Source: a virus. From it: a stretch of DNA of 22,227 nt. Positions 1 to 6,450 of the stretch are shown piece after piece. A model generated the notes under the pieces. It worked only from the letters and a program-made list of their open reading frames with translations, had not been told where the DNA came from and did not search any database. The translations under genes were made by a program, and so were the position numbers. The stretch's first letter is position 1. Each line of letters starts with the position of its first letter. Location: positions 1 to 22,227 of IMG/VR virus record IMGVR_UViG_3300044648_000023. One strand, 5' to 3'.

Positions 1-69
1 GAAGCGCAGAAGATGGAAGTCTTCAAGCGCACCGGCTTCTTCCCGTTCGTGGAGGTACTCTACACATGA
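1..69 (+). CDS. C-terminal end of an unidentified upstream gene (partial)
   Basis: Frame 1 is open from the window edge to a TGA at 67-69 and gives 22 residues, including KRTGFFPFVEVLYT. The stop overlaps the exonuclease ATG at 66-68 in an ATGA arrangement, the same coupling used by the next genes, so this is very probably the end of a real gene. The fragment is too short to identify. In T7-like genomes the gene before the exonuclease is the DNA polymerase or a small gene, but nothing visible here decides between them. Confidence 0.6.
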   Translation, partial: EAQKMEVFKRTGFFPFVEVLYT

Positions 70-872
70 GCAGAACCATCCTAATAGATGGTGATGTCCT
101 GGTCTACAAGACCGCATGGGCATCGGAACAAATCATCGACTGGGGCGATGGCCTCGTCACTCTCCACTCCAAGGTGGACGAGGCGGCACAGGCCATCGAT
201 GCTCAGATCAACAACATCAAGGCGAAACTCAAGCCGGATGAAGTGGTCGTGGCCTTGACGTGCCATGAGACCGTGAACTTCCGGAAGGAGTTCTATCCTC
301 AGTACAAAGAGAACCGCAACGAAAAGCGGAAGCCTCTCGTGTGGAAGGCCATGCGAGAGCATCTGCTTACCAACCACGAAGCGAAGATCAAGCCGAACCT
401 GGAGGCCGATGACATTCTCGGCATCATGGCGACCATGTGGAAACCTGATGGCAAAGAAAAAATCATCGTGTCCATCGACAAGGACTTCAAGACCATCCCT
501 TGCAAGTTCTTCAACATGGCGAGCGGGGAGTTGTCGGAGGTTTCCGAAGAGGAAGCCAACGTCAACTTCCTGACACAAACGCTGACCGGCGACAGCACCG
601 ACAACTATCCAGGTTGTGCGGGCATCGGTCCCAAGCGGGCGAAGGCTCTGCTTGATAGCGCCATTCACGAAGCGTTCAGCGACACCGATCCTGCTGAGTA
701 CAGCGTGAGCAATGCGCTCCCTGTTATGTGGCGGGCGGTCCTCAAGGCATTCGAGAAGGCAGGCTTCGGGCCAGAGTTCGCTCTGACTCAGGCCCGCTGC
801 GCTCGCATTCTGCGGGCCAGCGATTACGATTTCCCCACCAAGAAACCGATCCTATGGAGTCCACCCGTATGA
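66..872 (+). CDS. 5'-3' exonuclease, FEN / T7 gp6 type
   Basis: 268 aa (T7 gp6 is 300 aa). Such enzymes degrade duplex DNA 5' to 3', remove RNA primers and recycle host DNA. Visible metal-binding acidic motifs of the PIN-like domain are LIDGD (6-10), EADD (113-116) and SIDKDF (136-141). YKENR (80-84) is the usual basic motif, and LTGDSTDNYPG (173-183) followed by GIGPKRA (186-192) is the helix-3-turn-helix DNA-binding element. The start at 66 has a GGAGG site at 51-55 and an ATGA overlap with the previous gene; the stop overlaps the next start. Neighbouring nucleotide-metabolism genes fit a replication module. The family assignment is secure; the exact substrate preference is inferred. Confidence 0.93.
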   Translation: MSRTILIDGDVLVYKTAWASEQIIDWGDGLVTLHSKVDEAAQAIDAQINNIKAKLKPDEVVVALTCHETVNFRKEFYPQYKENRNEKRKPLVWKAMREHLLTNHEAKIKPNLEADDILGIMATMWKPDGKEKIIVSIDKDFKTIPCKFFNMASGELSEVSEEEANVNFLTQTLTGDSTDNYPGCAGIGPKRAKALLDSAIHEAFSDTDPAEYSVSNALPVMWRAVLKAFEKAGFGPEFALTQARCARILRASDYDFPTKKPILWSPPV

Positions 873-1132
873 AGATCATCTACAAGCCGTACATGGTGAA
901 GCGAATTGCGAAGGCCATTCAGGACGCCACACTGGCTGGCAAAGAAATCGAGAAGATCAAGTTGGACGCCTACGAGTGGGAGCAACTCAAGGACGAATGC
1001 GTTCAGAACATGGGACCGGAGGAGTGGTACAGGACGTTCTGCCAGAACTACGGCAAGGCGTCTGACGGTGCCAGGTATCCAATCGTGACTCAGGTTCTTG
1101 GCGTCCCAGTTGAAAAGGAGAAGAGTTTATGA
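869..1132 (+). CDS. Hypothetical protein, 87 aa
   Basis: The frame is open further upstream, but ATG 869 is preferred: it overlaps the exonuclease stop as ATGA (869-872) and has GGAG at 856-859 with 9-nt spacing. An alternative ATG at 854 would add five residues. The protein begins MKIIYKPYMVKRIAKAI and is mixed charged, with a central stretch (LDAYEWEQLKDECVQNM) likely to be helical. There are no membrane segments. I do not recognise a family. It sits between the exonuclease and nucleotide-hydrolase genes, so an accessory replication role is possible but only by position. Confidence 0.75.
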   Translation: MKIIYKPYMVKRIAKAIQDATLAGKEIEKIKLDAYEWEQLKDECVQNMGPEEWYRTFCQNYGKASDGARYPIVTQVLGVPVEKEKSL

Positions 1133-1218
1133 GCGCCGAGAAACCAACAATGTCCCACGCCGAATGGCTGCATAGATCGAAACAGGGACGAGTACCACAA
1201 CGAAAGGGGAAAAAATAA
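1129..1218 (+). CDS. Microprotein, 29 aa, basic
   Basis: This short frame encodes 29 residues with a basic end (GRVPQRKGKK). Three signals support translation: AGGAG at 1116-1120 with 8-nt spacing to ATG 1129, an ATGA overlap with the preceding stop (1129-1132), and a TAATG overlap with the next start (1216-1220). It exactly fills the gap between two genes, so it is either a real microprotein or a translated linker coupling its neighbours. It has no recognisable domain; histidine and tryptophan occur near the middle (HAEWLH). Function unknown. Confidence 0.6.
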   Translation: MSAEKPTMSHAEWLHRSKQGRVPQRKGKK

Positions 1219-1700
1219 TGGGTGAACATCCTGACAAGTGGGGCGACAAGGAGGATGCCATCCTCTACTGTTCGCCACCGCTCCAGCCTGGAGCCGTTGT
1301 GCCTGGACACGCCGACAACTTCATCGTGAAGGACAGCGGCAAGCGGGCGCAGTTCAATTCCGGCATGGTGCGCGACACGACCGAAGGTAAGCCTGACGTT
1401 GAACTCATCTTCAACGGCCCGATGGCCGACCGATGGGCCATGCACCTGACGAAGGGCGCGATGAAGTATCCGGACCCGCAGCCAGGAATGCCCAACTGGA
1501 TGTTGGCCGATGGCGACGAAGAACGTATCCGCTTTCGCAAGAGTGCGGTGCGCCACTTCCGTCAATGGCTGCGTGGTGACGTGGACGAAGATCACGCCTC
1601 GGCGGTGTTTTTCAACATCAACGGCCACGAGTACGTGAAGCGAAAGATGCAAGAGGAGCAAGCCGCTGCCGACAAGTTTCGCGGGAAGGTGTCGGTATGA
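1218..1700 (+). CDS. dATP/dGTP diphosphohydrolase-like protein (DUF5664 / dGTP_diPhyd_N type)
   Basis: 160 aa. The conserved blocks of the phage dATP/dGTP diphosphohydrolase N-terminal family are visible: SGMVRDT (48-54), GKPD (57-60), GAMKYPD (80-86), NW (93-94), RFRKSAVRHF (105-114) and GDVDEDHASAVFFN (120-133), where the acidic and His residues probably bind metal and nucleotide. Members are annotated as hydrolysing purine dNTPs to the monophosphate and pyrophosphate. The gene starts in a TAATG overlap with the 29-aa ORF and ends in ATGA with the next gene, itself a MazG-fold enzyme, suggesting the pair adjusts the purine dNTP pool together. The family match is from recalled motifs; the substrate is inferred. 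Confidence 0.8.
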   Translation: MGEHPDKWGDKEDAILYCSPPLQPGAVVPGHADNFIVKDSGKRAQFNSGMVRDTTEGKPDVELIFNGPMADRWAMHLTKGAMKYPDPQPGMPNWMLADGDEERIRFRKSAVRHFRQWLRGDVDEDHASAVFFNINGHEYVKRKMQEEQAAADKFRGKVSV

Positions 1701-2065
1701 AGCAGACCCTCGAACACTACGCGCAGTTCGTGGACGCGCACCTGGGCAGGACGCAGCGACCGCTCGCTGTGTTGGCGTTCATGTCGCTTCTCGAATGCGC
1801 GGAAGCGGGGAACGAGGTCAAGCGGATCAGCACGAAGGATGGTGGTGTTCTCACAGAGGCGAGGAGGGACGCCATCCTTGAGGAAATGGGCGACGAGTTT
1901 TACTACTTTGTCGCCCGCCTCAACGCGCTCGGCTTCGACTTGGCCGACGTGATCCGCGCCAACATCACGAAGCTGGAGGCTCGCAATGGAAGAAAGCCAG
2001 TGCGTCGAACAGAATCAGGAGGCTACTCACCCGTGCCAGACATGCCAAGCACCTACGACATATAA
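1697..2065 (+). CDS. MazG-like all-alpha nucleotide pyrophosphohydrolase
   Basis: 122 aa, within the size of a single-domain MazG-fold enzyme. The metal-binding pattern is present: E33-x-x-E36 (LLECAE), then E63-x-x-D66 (EEMGDE), followed by N89 and K92 (NITKLEAR), which in this superfamily contact the nucleotide. Such proteins cleave NTPs or dNTPs to NMP plus pyrophosphate. It is translationally coupled (ATGA) to the purine diphosphohydrolase-like gene. The C-terminal tail after about residue 100 looks disordered, and its DNA encodes another small protein in a second frame (1986-2144). MazZ of 2-aminoadenine phages is a MazG-type enzyme, but MazG genes are also common in ordinary phages, so no Z-pathway call is made. 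Confidence 0.85.
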   Translation: MKQTLEHYAQFVDAHLGRTQRPLAVLAFMSLLECAEAGNEVKRISTKDGGVLTEARRDAILEEMGDEFYYFVARLNALGFDLADVIRANITKLEARNGRKPVRRTESGGYSPVPDMPSTYDI

Positions 2066-2144
2066 GTACCTCTGTGAGCATTGCTCAGAGTTGATGCTTA
2101 TTGAGTTGTGGAACACTGGTCGGTCGTTCGGGTTGAAGTGCTAG
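1986..2144 (+). CDS. Zinc-ribbon-like microprotein, 52 aa
   Basis: An ATG at 1986 opens a 52-codon frame that overlaps the last 80 bases of the MazG-like gene in another frame and ends at TAG 2142-2144. GGAGG at 1975-1979 has 6-nt spacing. The translation contains HPCQTCQAPTTYKYLCEHCS: two CxxC pairs (C17/C20 and C30/C33) 9 residues apart, the spacing expected for a small zinc ribbon or knuckle. A strong ribosome site, a sensible cysteine pattern and extension 79 bases beyond the MazG stop make chance unlikely. The role is unknown; small zinc proteins of phages often bind nucleic acid or host enzymes. Confidence 0.7.
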   Translation: MEESQCVEQNQEATHPCQTCQAPTTYKYLCEHCSELMLIELWNTGRSFGLKC

Positions 2145-2236
2145 GACTCCGGACGGAGCAGATAGACAATGGAACGATAGTGCCTGTGACCGCGCGGCAG
2201 GCCCGTGAAATCCTGTCTCCGTCCGACCAAAATTAA
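2108..2236 (+). CDS. Possible GTG-started microprotein, up to 42 aa
   Basis: A frame beginning GTG 2108 (or GTG 2138, 32 aa) runs to TAA 2234-2236, which abuts the terminator stem. The sequence looks protein-like (EQIDNGTIVPVTARQAREIL) and no other gene covers 2145-2236. Against it, neither GTG has a convincing Shine-Dalgarno sequence. It could also be the remnant of a longer gene. Weak call. Confidence 0.27.
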   Translation: MEHWSVVRVEVLGLRTEQIDNGTIVPVTARQAREILSPSDQN

Positions 2237-2271
2237 GGGATCAGGCCACACGGCTTGGTCCCTTATTTTTT
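2235..2271 (+). terminator. Intrinsic terminator between the metabolism and virion modules
   Basis: The 13-bp stem AAGGGATCAGGCC (2235-2247) pairs with GGCTTGGTCCCTT (2252-2264) with two G-T wobbles; the loop is ACAC, followed by A and six T (2265-2271). It lies downstream of all the early/middle-type genes and just upstream of the virion module. Its architecture matches the terminator after the capsid gene. Confidence 0.88.
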
Positions 2272-2329
2272 CCAACTTTATATTTACCCCTCGTAGTTGG
2301 CCTATTAAACCGTTCTGGAGGGAACGAAT
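2272..2329 (+). promoter_or_regulatory. AT-rich leader with inverted repeat before the virion genes; candidate promoter
   Basis: Directly after the terminator is the perfect inverted repeat CCAACT (2272-2277) / AGTTGG (2295-2300) enclosing the AT-rich TTTATATTTA, then CCTATTAAACC and the ribosome site GGAGG (2317-2321) for ATG 2330. Transcription must restart here if the terminator is efficient. I cannot fit a clear sigma70 or T7-class consensus, so the promoter call rests on position and composition. Confidence 0.4.
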
Positions 2330-2563
2330 ATGAGCAATGTTTTGTGGTCTCACCAACAGCCCGAAGAGGCTCAAGATCCTAACGCGAACTTCCCTGCTGT
2401 ACCGCTCGCTCTAGTTGAAGAACTGGAACAGCGATACCCCGACCGCTGCCCCTCGCCGGATGCGTCCGACCGAGAGATATGGATGGCTGTCGGTCAAGCG
2501 CGGCTGGTCGCTTTCCTGCGGGAAATGTCCAACCGTGTCCCAACAATGAAGGAGAAGAACTAA
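2330..2563 (+). CDS. Conserved small phage protein preceding the portal, 77 aa
   Basis: 77 aa, soluble, acidic N-terminal half. The core YPDRCPSPDASDREIWMAVG followed by QARLVAFL resembles a short unknown protein that I recall just upstream of head-tail connector genes in other podoviruses (pattern PD-K/R-CP...SDREIW..G). A strong GGAGG site precedes ATG 2330. It is the first gene after the terminator/leader, and its stop overlaps the next start (TAATG). Function is not known; a role in packaging or head assembly is a guess from position. Confidence 0.8.
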   Translation: MSNVLWSHQQPEEAQDPNANFPAVPLALVEELEQRYPDRCPSPDASDREIWMAVGQARLVAFLREMSNRVPTMKEKN

Positions 2564-2793
2564 TGTGCATGGGAAGTCCAACCATTGAAGCGCCTCCACC
2601 GCCGCCGCCGGTAGCTCCACCGCCTCCACCGCCGCCGCCGCCTGTGACGATGGCCGCGACTGGTGTGAAGACTGCGAAGCCGACCTCGACTGCGCCGAAC
2701 GCGCCGAAGCGCCGGTCCAATCCGCTGCGCTCCGACTCGTATGACAGCGGTGCGCCTGACTCAGTATCAACTGGTCTCAACATTCCGGTGTAA
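2563..2793 (+). CDS. Proline-rich small protein, 76 aa, with MCM N-terminus
   Basis: The frame extends upstream, but ATG 2563 overlaps the previous stop (TAATG 2561-2565) and has GGAG at 2551-2554. The protein starts MCMGSPTIEA, then two poly-proline runs of six and nine residues (about residues 11-27), an Ala/Lys/Thr-rich linker and a C-terminal RRSNPLRSDSYDSG...GLNIPV. Small MC-x-x-G, Pro-rich proteins with a GLNIP-like end are familiar next to podovirus portal genes, but I know of no function. The poly-Pro segment should be extended and disordered. The same ten start bases (ATGTGCATGG) open the gp14-like gene. Confidence 0.8.
   Translation: MCMGSPTIEAPPPPPPVAPPPPPPPPPVTMAATGVKTAKPTSTAPNAPKRRSNPLRSDSYDSGAPDSVSTGLNIPV
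2590..2645 (+). repeat. CCG/CCA/CCT low-complexity tract encoding poly-proline
   Basis: A 56-base stretch made almost wholly of CCN codons inside the Pro-rich gene, interrupted once by GTAGCT. Such tracts vary in length by slippage and may slow ribosomes. It also creates a glycine-rich antisense frame that is not a gene. Confidence 0.85.
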
Positions 2794-2795
2794 CT

Positions 2796-4418
2796 ATGGC
2801 TGATGACACGGTAAAGGAGAAGGACGAGAAGTCCGGCATCCCGACCGTGGAGAGCCGCTACGATCAACTGGCCTCAGATCGAATCGCCTATCTCAATAGG
2901 GCTTACGATTGTTCTGAGATCACCATTCCGTCGCTGTTACCACGGAACGGCCATAACCCGACAATGGTTCTGCCGACGCCCTACCAATCCGTAGGCGCTC
3001 GCGGCACGAACAACCTATCGTCGAAACTTCTGATGGCTCTGTTCCCACCGAACACTCCGTTCTTCAAGTTGCAGATGGATCAATCCGTCATCAACGACAT
3101 GGAGAAAGAGCAAGGTGAGGACGGCGCTCAAAATCTGACCACTCAATTCGGTAAAGCCTTCTCGAAGATCGAACGTGTCGCCATGTCGGACATTGAAGTG
3201 TCCGGCGATAGAGTGGTGCTGTTCGAAGCTTTGAAGCACGTCATCGTGTGTGGGAACTCACTCCTGCACCAGGCGAAGGAAGGACTGCGGGCGTTCCCGT
3301 TGTCCCAGTACGTTGTGCGCCGAGATCCGGCAGGCAATGTACTTGAGATCATACTCTGTGAAGAGGTCGATCCGATCATTCTGCCTCAGTACGTGCGCGA
3401 TGTGATGAAGGCCGACAAGACCTACGCGAACAAAAAGTCTCACAAGCTCTACACCTACGTCTGTAGGAAAGAGAAGAAGTGGATCACGTACCAGGAAGCC
3501 TGCGGTACGAAGATCACTGAGACCATTGGTTCGTATCCTCTGGACCGCTGCCCCTGGATCCCGCTGCGATTCACACGAATCAACGGCGAGGACTACGGAC
3601 GCGGGTACGTCGAAGAGTACATGGGAGACTTCGTATCACTAGAGAACCTGACCGCTGCTATCGTACAGGGGTCGGCTGCCGCTTCGAAGGTGCTGTTCTT
3701 AGTGAAACCCAACAGTTCAACGAAAGTCACCGTTCTGGCCAAGACGCCGAACGGGGGTTTCGCATCGGGTAGCGCTGACGATGTTACGGTCCTTCGATTA
3801 GAGAAGGCGCAAGACTTTGCGACAGCTAAATCGTTACGCGATGATTTCATTCAGCAACTCTCTTTCGCGTTCTTGATGAACACGGCCATCCAACGTGATG
3901 CCGAACGAGTCACGGCGGAAGAAGTTCGCTACATGGCGCAAGAGTTGGAGCAGACGCTTGGTGGATTTTATTCCATCATGTCCATCGAGCTACAACTTCC
4001 TTACGTCAACGTCAAGCTTGACAGCCTTCAGCGGCTCGGCAAGCTACCTCGACTGCCCAAAGGCACAGTACGTCCCGCGATTGTTACTGGTCTTGAAGCG
4101 TTGGGAAGGGGCAACGATAGAGACAAGTTGGTGCGGTACATCAAGACAGCGTTCGAGATTATGACTCCGAATGTCGCGGTTCGATACTTGAACCCGACGG
4201 AGTTGTTGGATCGACTCGCGGTCGCTGATGGCATCGACACCAAAAATCTTCTGCGGTCCAAAGAGGACATCGAAGCAGAAGCACAGCAACAACAACAGCA
4301 AGCCCTCATCGAGAAGCTCGGGCCTGGTGCCATGAGCGCCGTGAGCGGTATGGCTAAGGAAGGGATCAAAGCCAATGGACAACAGCAAGCAGCAGGAGCA
4401 GCCCAAGCAGCCAGCTAA
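2796..4418 (+). CDS. Portal (head-tail connector) protein, T7 gp8-like
   Basis: 540 aa (T7 gp8 536 aa). Twelve copies form the ring at the head vertex through which DNA is packaged and ejected. Recognisable family features are the N-terminal YDQLASDRIAYLNRAYDCSEITIPSLLP, the PTPYQSVGARGTNNLSSKLLMALFPP block (about residues 61-86), GEDYGRGYVEEYMGDFVSLENLT in the middle, and RVTAEEVRYMAQELEQTLGG (about 370-389). The C-terminus is Gln/Ala-rich, with a run of six Gln (about 490), and probably disordered. It starts two bases after the Pro-rich gene. The last 44 bases overlap the next gene in another frame. No truncation is seen. Confidence 0.95.
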   Translation: MADDTVKEKDEKSGIPTVESRYDQLASDRIAYLNRAYDCSEITIPSLLPRNGHNPTMVLPTPYQSVGARGTNNLSSKLLMALFPPNTPFFKLQMDQSVINDMEKEQGEDGAQNLTTQFGKAFSKIERVAMSDIEVSGDRVVLFEALKHVIVCGNSLLHQAKEGLRAFPLSQYVVRRDPAGNVLEIILCEEVDPIILPQYVRDVMKADKTYANKKSHKLYTYVCRKEKKWITYQEACGTKITETIGSYPLDRCPWIPLRFTRINGEDYGRGYVEEYMGDFVSLENLTAAIVQGSAAASKVLFLVKPNSSTKVTVLAKTPNGGFASGSADDVTVLRLEKAQDFATAKSLRDDFIQQLSFAFLMNTAIQRDAERVTAEEVRYMAQELEQTLGGFYSIMSIELQLPYVNVKLDSLQRLGKLPRLPKGTVRPAIVTGLEALGRGNDRDKLVRYIKTAFEIMTPNVAVRYLNPTELLDRLAVADGIDTKNLLRSKEDIEAEAQQQQQQALIEKLGPGAMSAVSGMAKEGIKANGQQQAAGAAQAAS

Positions 4419-4593
4419 GGCCAAGCGCAACCGGAAATTCCACAAGGAAATTCTGGAAGACACCGACAAGCACATGACCCTGAAGGTCAAGCACCAAGCC
4501 TACAAAGGCGAGAAGATCAGCGACACGATTCGGAAGGACAAGAAGTTCGATCCGAAACAGCGCCGGACTGACCTCAACGGTCGCGTCATCTAA
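4375..4593 (+). CDS. Lys/Gln-rich small protein, 72 aa, overlapping the portal gene
   Basis: Starts inside the portal gene (44-nt overlap) at an ATG preceded by AAGGAAGGG at 4356-4364, and fills the space up to 4593. It is highly basic: about a quarter of residues are Lys, with many Gln near the start (QQEQPKQPAKAKRNRK). It has no cysteine, tryptophan or membrane segment, so it is likely disordered or a charged coil. I do not recognise a family. Its place between portal and scaffold suggests a head-assembly or packaged-DNA role, but this is only positional. Confidence 0.7.
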   Translation: MDNSKQQEQPKQPAKAKRNRKFHKEILEDTDKHMTLKVKHQAYKGEKISDTIRKDKKFDPKQRRTDLNGRVI

Positions 4594-4622
4594 ACCTCTC
4601 ACGTACATAAAGGAAACAAATC

Positions 4623-5033
4623 ATGGCAGATATGGCCCAATTCACGGTGCTTCCGGAAGTTCCCGCGTACAGCACCAGCAAATCATTCTACATCCGGATC
4701 GTTGACACGCTCGGCGCTCCCAAGACCGGCCTCGCGTTTGACACAGCCGGATTGCTCGCCAGCTACGCCCGCATGGGTGCGGCTCGCGTTGCGATCACGT
4801 TGGCGACACTCGCAGCCGTGACGACTGCCTGGACTTCAGGCGGGTTCAAGGAAGTGGACGCCACGAACATGCCTGGTGTCTACCGGCTGGACGTTCCGAA
4901 CGCCGCTCTGTTGGGCGGGGTGGATTACGTCGAAGTGACGGTGTGGGAGTCTGCTGACTGCCACGGTTCAATCACGATTCCTTTGTCTGCTGAGGATGTG
5001 GTCAACCCGAACACGACTCGCACTGACAACTAA
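4623..5033 (+). CDS. Putative virion structural / decoration protein, 136 aa, beta-rich
   Basis: The pattern FYIRIVDTLGAPKTGLAFDT, ASYARMGAARVAITLATLA, TSGGFKEVDATNMPGVYRLDVPNAALLGG and VTVWESADCHGSITIPL is a beta-sandwich-like module I recall from many phage structural gene clusters (GGFxEIDAxNxPGxYRLDxPxAAL). Its exact function is undefined; surface decoration of the head or a tail accessory role are the usual suggestions. AAAGGAAAC precedes ATG 4623, and the gene stands between portal and scaffold with short gaps. No signal peptide. The family resemblance is strong, the role inferred. Confidence 0.75.
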   Translation: MADMAQFTVLPEVPAYSTSKSFYIRIVDTLGAPKTGLAFDTAGLLASYARMGAARVAITLATLAAVTTAWTSGGFKEVDATNMPGVYRLDVPNAALLGGVDYVEVTVWESADCHGSITIPLSAEDVVNPNTTRTDN

Positions 5034-5057
5034 TTCTGAAATCTAAGGAGGGGACAG

Positions 5058-5960
5058 ATGGCAGAATCGATTCAACTGGGAGCGGGTGAACAGCCCGCTT
5101 CCGGTAACACAGCTCCCGTAGATAACAACGCCGGTTCACCGAACTCAGAGGGCGCGGGCGAACGCTCTGCCCCACTGATGGCGAGACCGGAATGGGTGCC
5201 TGAGAAGTTCTTCAAGGATGGCGTCATCGACTACAAAGGTATGGCGCTCCAGAATCAAGAACTCGAAAAGCAGTTCACGCAGAGCCGACAGCAGAAGGCA
5301 GAGGCAGAAGCCGCTGTGGAACCGAAGGCAGGCGAACAGCCGAAGCCAGAGGACAAACCAGCGCAGCCTCCCGTAGCCATCCCTGGTGTCGCACCGGAGC
5401 GAGTTGCACACTTCACGCAAGAGATCACGAAGGATGGGAAACTGTCCGACGCCTCTTATGAGGAGTTGGTGAAGCTCGGCTACCCGAAGAATGTGGTTGA
5501 CTCCTACGTGCGCGGTCTCAACGCCGACAAGGAAGTTGAGTCTGCCGTGGAGGAAGCCGGTATCGCACAGTCGCAGATCAATGAGATCAAGGCTTCAGTC
5601 GGTGGCGACGAGGCGCTCAAAGATATGATCGGTTGGGCCAAAGCCAACTGGTCGGCTGCGAAGCTCGCTGCCTACAACAAGGCAGTTGGATCCAAAGATT
5701 TCGAAACCGTGAAGATGGCGGTGTCTGGTCTCAAGTCGGCCTACACCGAAGACAACGGTGAGCAGCCCAAGTACCTCGGCGGTCGAGCGCCGTCCGATGT
5801 GGATGGTCTTCAGCCGTACCTCTCAGAATCCGACGTGTCCCGCGACATGGCGAAGCCTGAGTACAAGAACAGCGAAGAGTTCCGTCAGAAGGTGTACGCG
5901 CGTTTGAAGATTTCAAACGTGTTCGCCTCCTCACGCGACTACTCCAAAGTGCAAAAATAA
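5058..5960 (+). CDS. Capsid assembly scaffolding protein, T7 gp9-like
   Basis: 300 aa (T7 gp9 307 aa), acidic and Ala/Glu/Gln-rich, expected to fill the procapsid and leave before maturation. The typical block RPEWVPEKFFKDGVIDYKGM is near residues 43-62, then a Glu/Gln-rich coiled segment (ELEKQFTQSRQQKAEAEAAV), a Pro-rich linker, and an alpha-helical C-terminal half ending in SEEFRQKVYARLKISNVFASS, the region likely to contact capsid protein. AAGGAGGGGACAG precedes the ATG. It would normally be followed at once by the capsid gene; here a holin gene and two hairpin-containing gaps intervene. Confidence 0.92.
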   Translation: MAESIQLGAGEQPASGNTAPVDNNAGSPNSEGAGERSAPLMARPEWVPEKFFKDGVIDYKGMALQNQELEKQFTQSRQQKAEAEAAVEPKAGEQPKPEDKPAQPPVAIPGVAPERVAHFTQEITKDGKLSDASYEELVKLGYPKNVVDSYVRGLNADKEVESAVEEAGIAQSQINEIKASVGGDEALKDMIGWAKANWSAAKLAAYNKAVGSKDFETVKMAVSGLKSAYTEDNGEQPKYLGGRAPSDVDGLQPYLSESDVSRDMAKPEYKNSEEFRQKVYARLKISNVFASSRDYSKVQK

Positions 5961-5999
5961 ACACCATAAGACTAGGCGTTCGCGCCGATGCCGGTGTTC

Positions 6000-6041
6000 C
6001 TGGCGGGGGAATGCCCCTCCCATTCCCCTACCAGTATTTTC
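6000..6041 (+). terminator. Strong hairpin with weak T tract after scaffold; probable terminator or attenuator
   Basis: CTGGCGGGGGAATG (6000-6013) pairs with CATTCCCCTACCAG (6021-6034): eight perfect GC-rich pairs, one G-T, one C-A mismatch, then four more pairs; loop CCCCTCC. TATTTTC follows. The T tract is short, so termination may be partial. A small GGCG-TTCG-CGCC tetraloop hairpin lies just upstream (5975-5986). Confidence 0.55.
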
Positions 6042-6054
6042 TAGGAGGCCCTCT

Positions 6055-6450
6055 ATGTGGAATCCGTTTGCAGATGCGTCCGAAGGCGCGGTGAAGGGTC
6101 TCGGTTCCGCAATCAAGGATGCGGTCTCAGCCTTCAAAGCCGACCCGACGAAAGTTCTCGAACTCGAACACAACCTCGAAGTTGCCTTTATGAACTTCCA
6201 GGTCGGCATGGTGTCTGCGATCAACGCAACCATGCAAGCCGAAGCGAAGAGTGAACACTGGATGCAATGGTCCTGGCGACCGACATTCGGCTTCACCGGC
6301 GCAGGCGTCCTCGTCAACAACTACATTCTTCTCCCGTACCTCAAGCCGTTCGGCATTGTTCCCATCGAGGTTCCGAGTGAAGTGTGGTTGATGATCATGG
6401 CTGTCCTCGGCGTAGCTGCCTGGACACGAGGCAAATCAAAAATGAAGTAA
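6055..6450 (+). CDS. Holin, GTA 3TM-holin-like family
   Basis: 131 aa inner-membrane protein expected to form lesions that release endolysin. It resembles the 'holin of 3TMs, for gene-transfer release' family: a soluble helical N-terminus (about 1-65), the signature HWMQWSWRPTFGFT (68-81), a hydrophobic segment at about 79-96, a second at about 108-124 (EVWLMIMAVLGVAAW), and a basic tail RGKSKMK. Only two clear hydrophobic segments are visible; a third would have to be the amphipathic part around 41-57. AGGAGG at 6043-6048 gives a strong start. Its place between scaffold and capsid is unusual; no endolysin is visible nearby. Confidence 0.8.
   Translation: MWNPFADASEGAVKGLGSAIKDAVSAFKADPTKVLELEHNLEVAFMNFQVGMVSAINATMQAEAKSEHWMQWSWRPTFGFTGAGVLVNNYILLPYLKPFGIVPIEVPSEVWLMIMAVLGVAAWTRGKSKMK

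Noticed and set aside
2379-2867. Glycine-rich minus-strand frame
   Set aside because: It is the antisense of the poly-proline tract and flanking genes.
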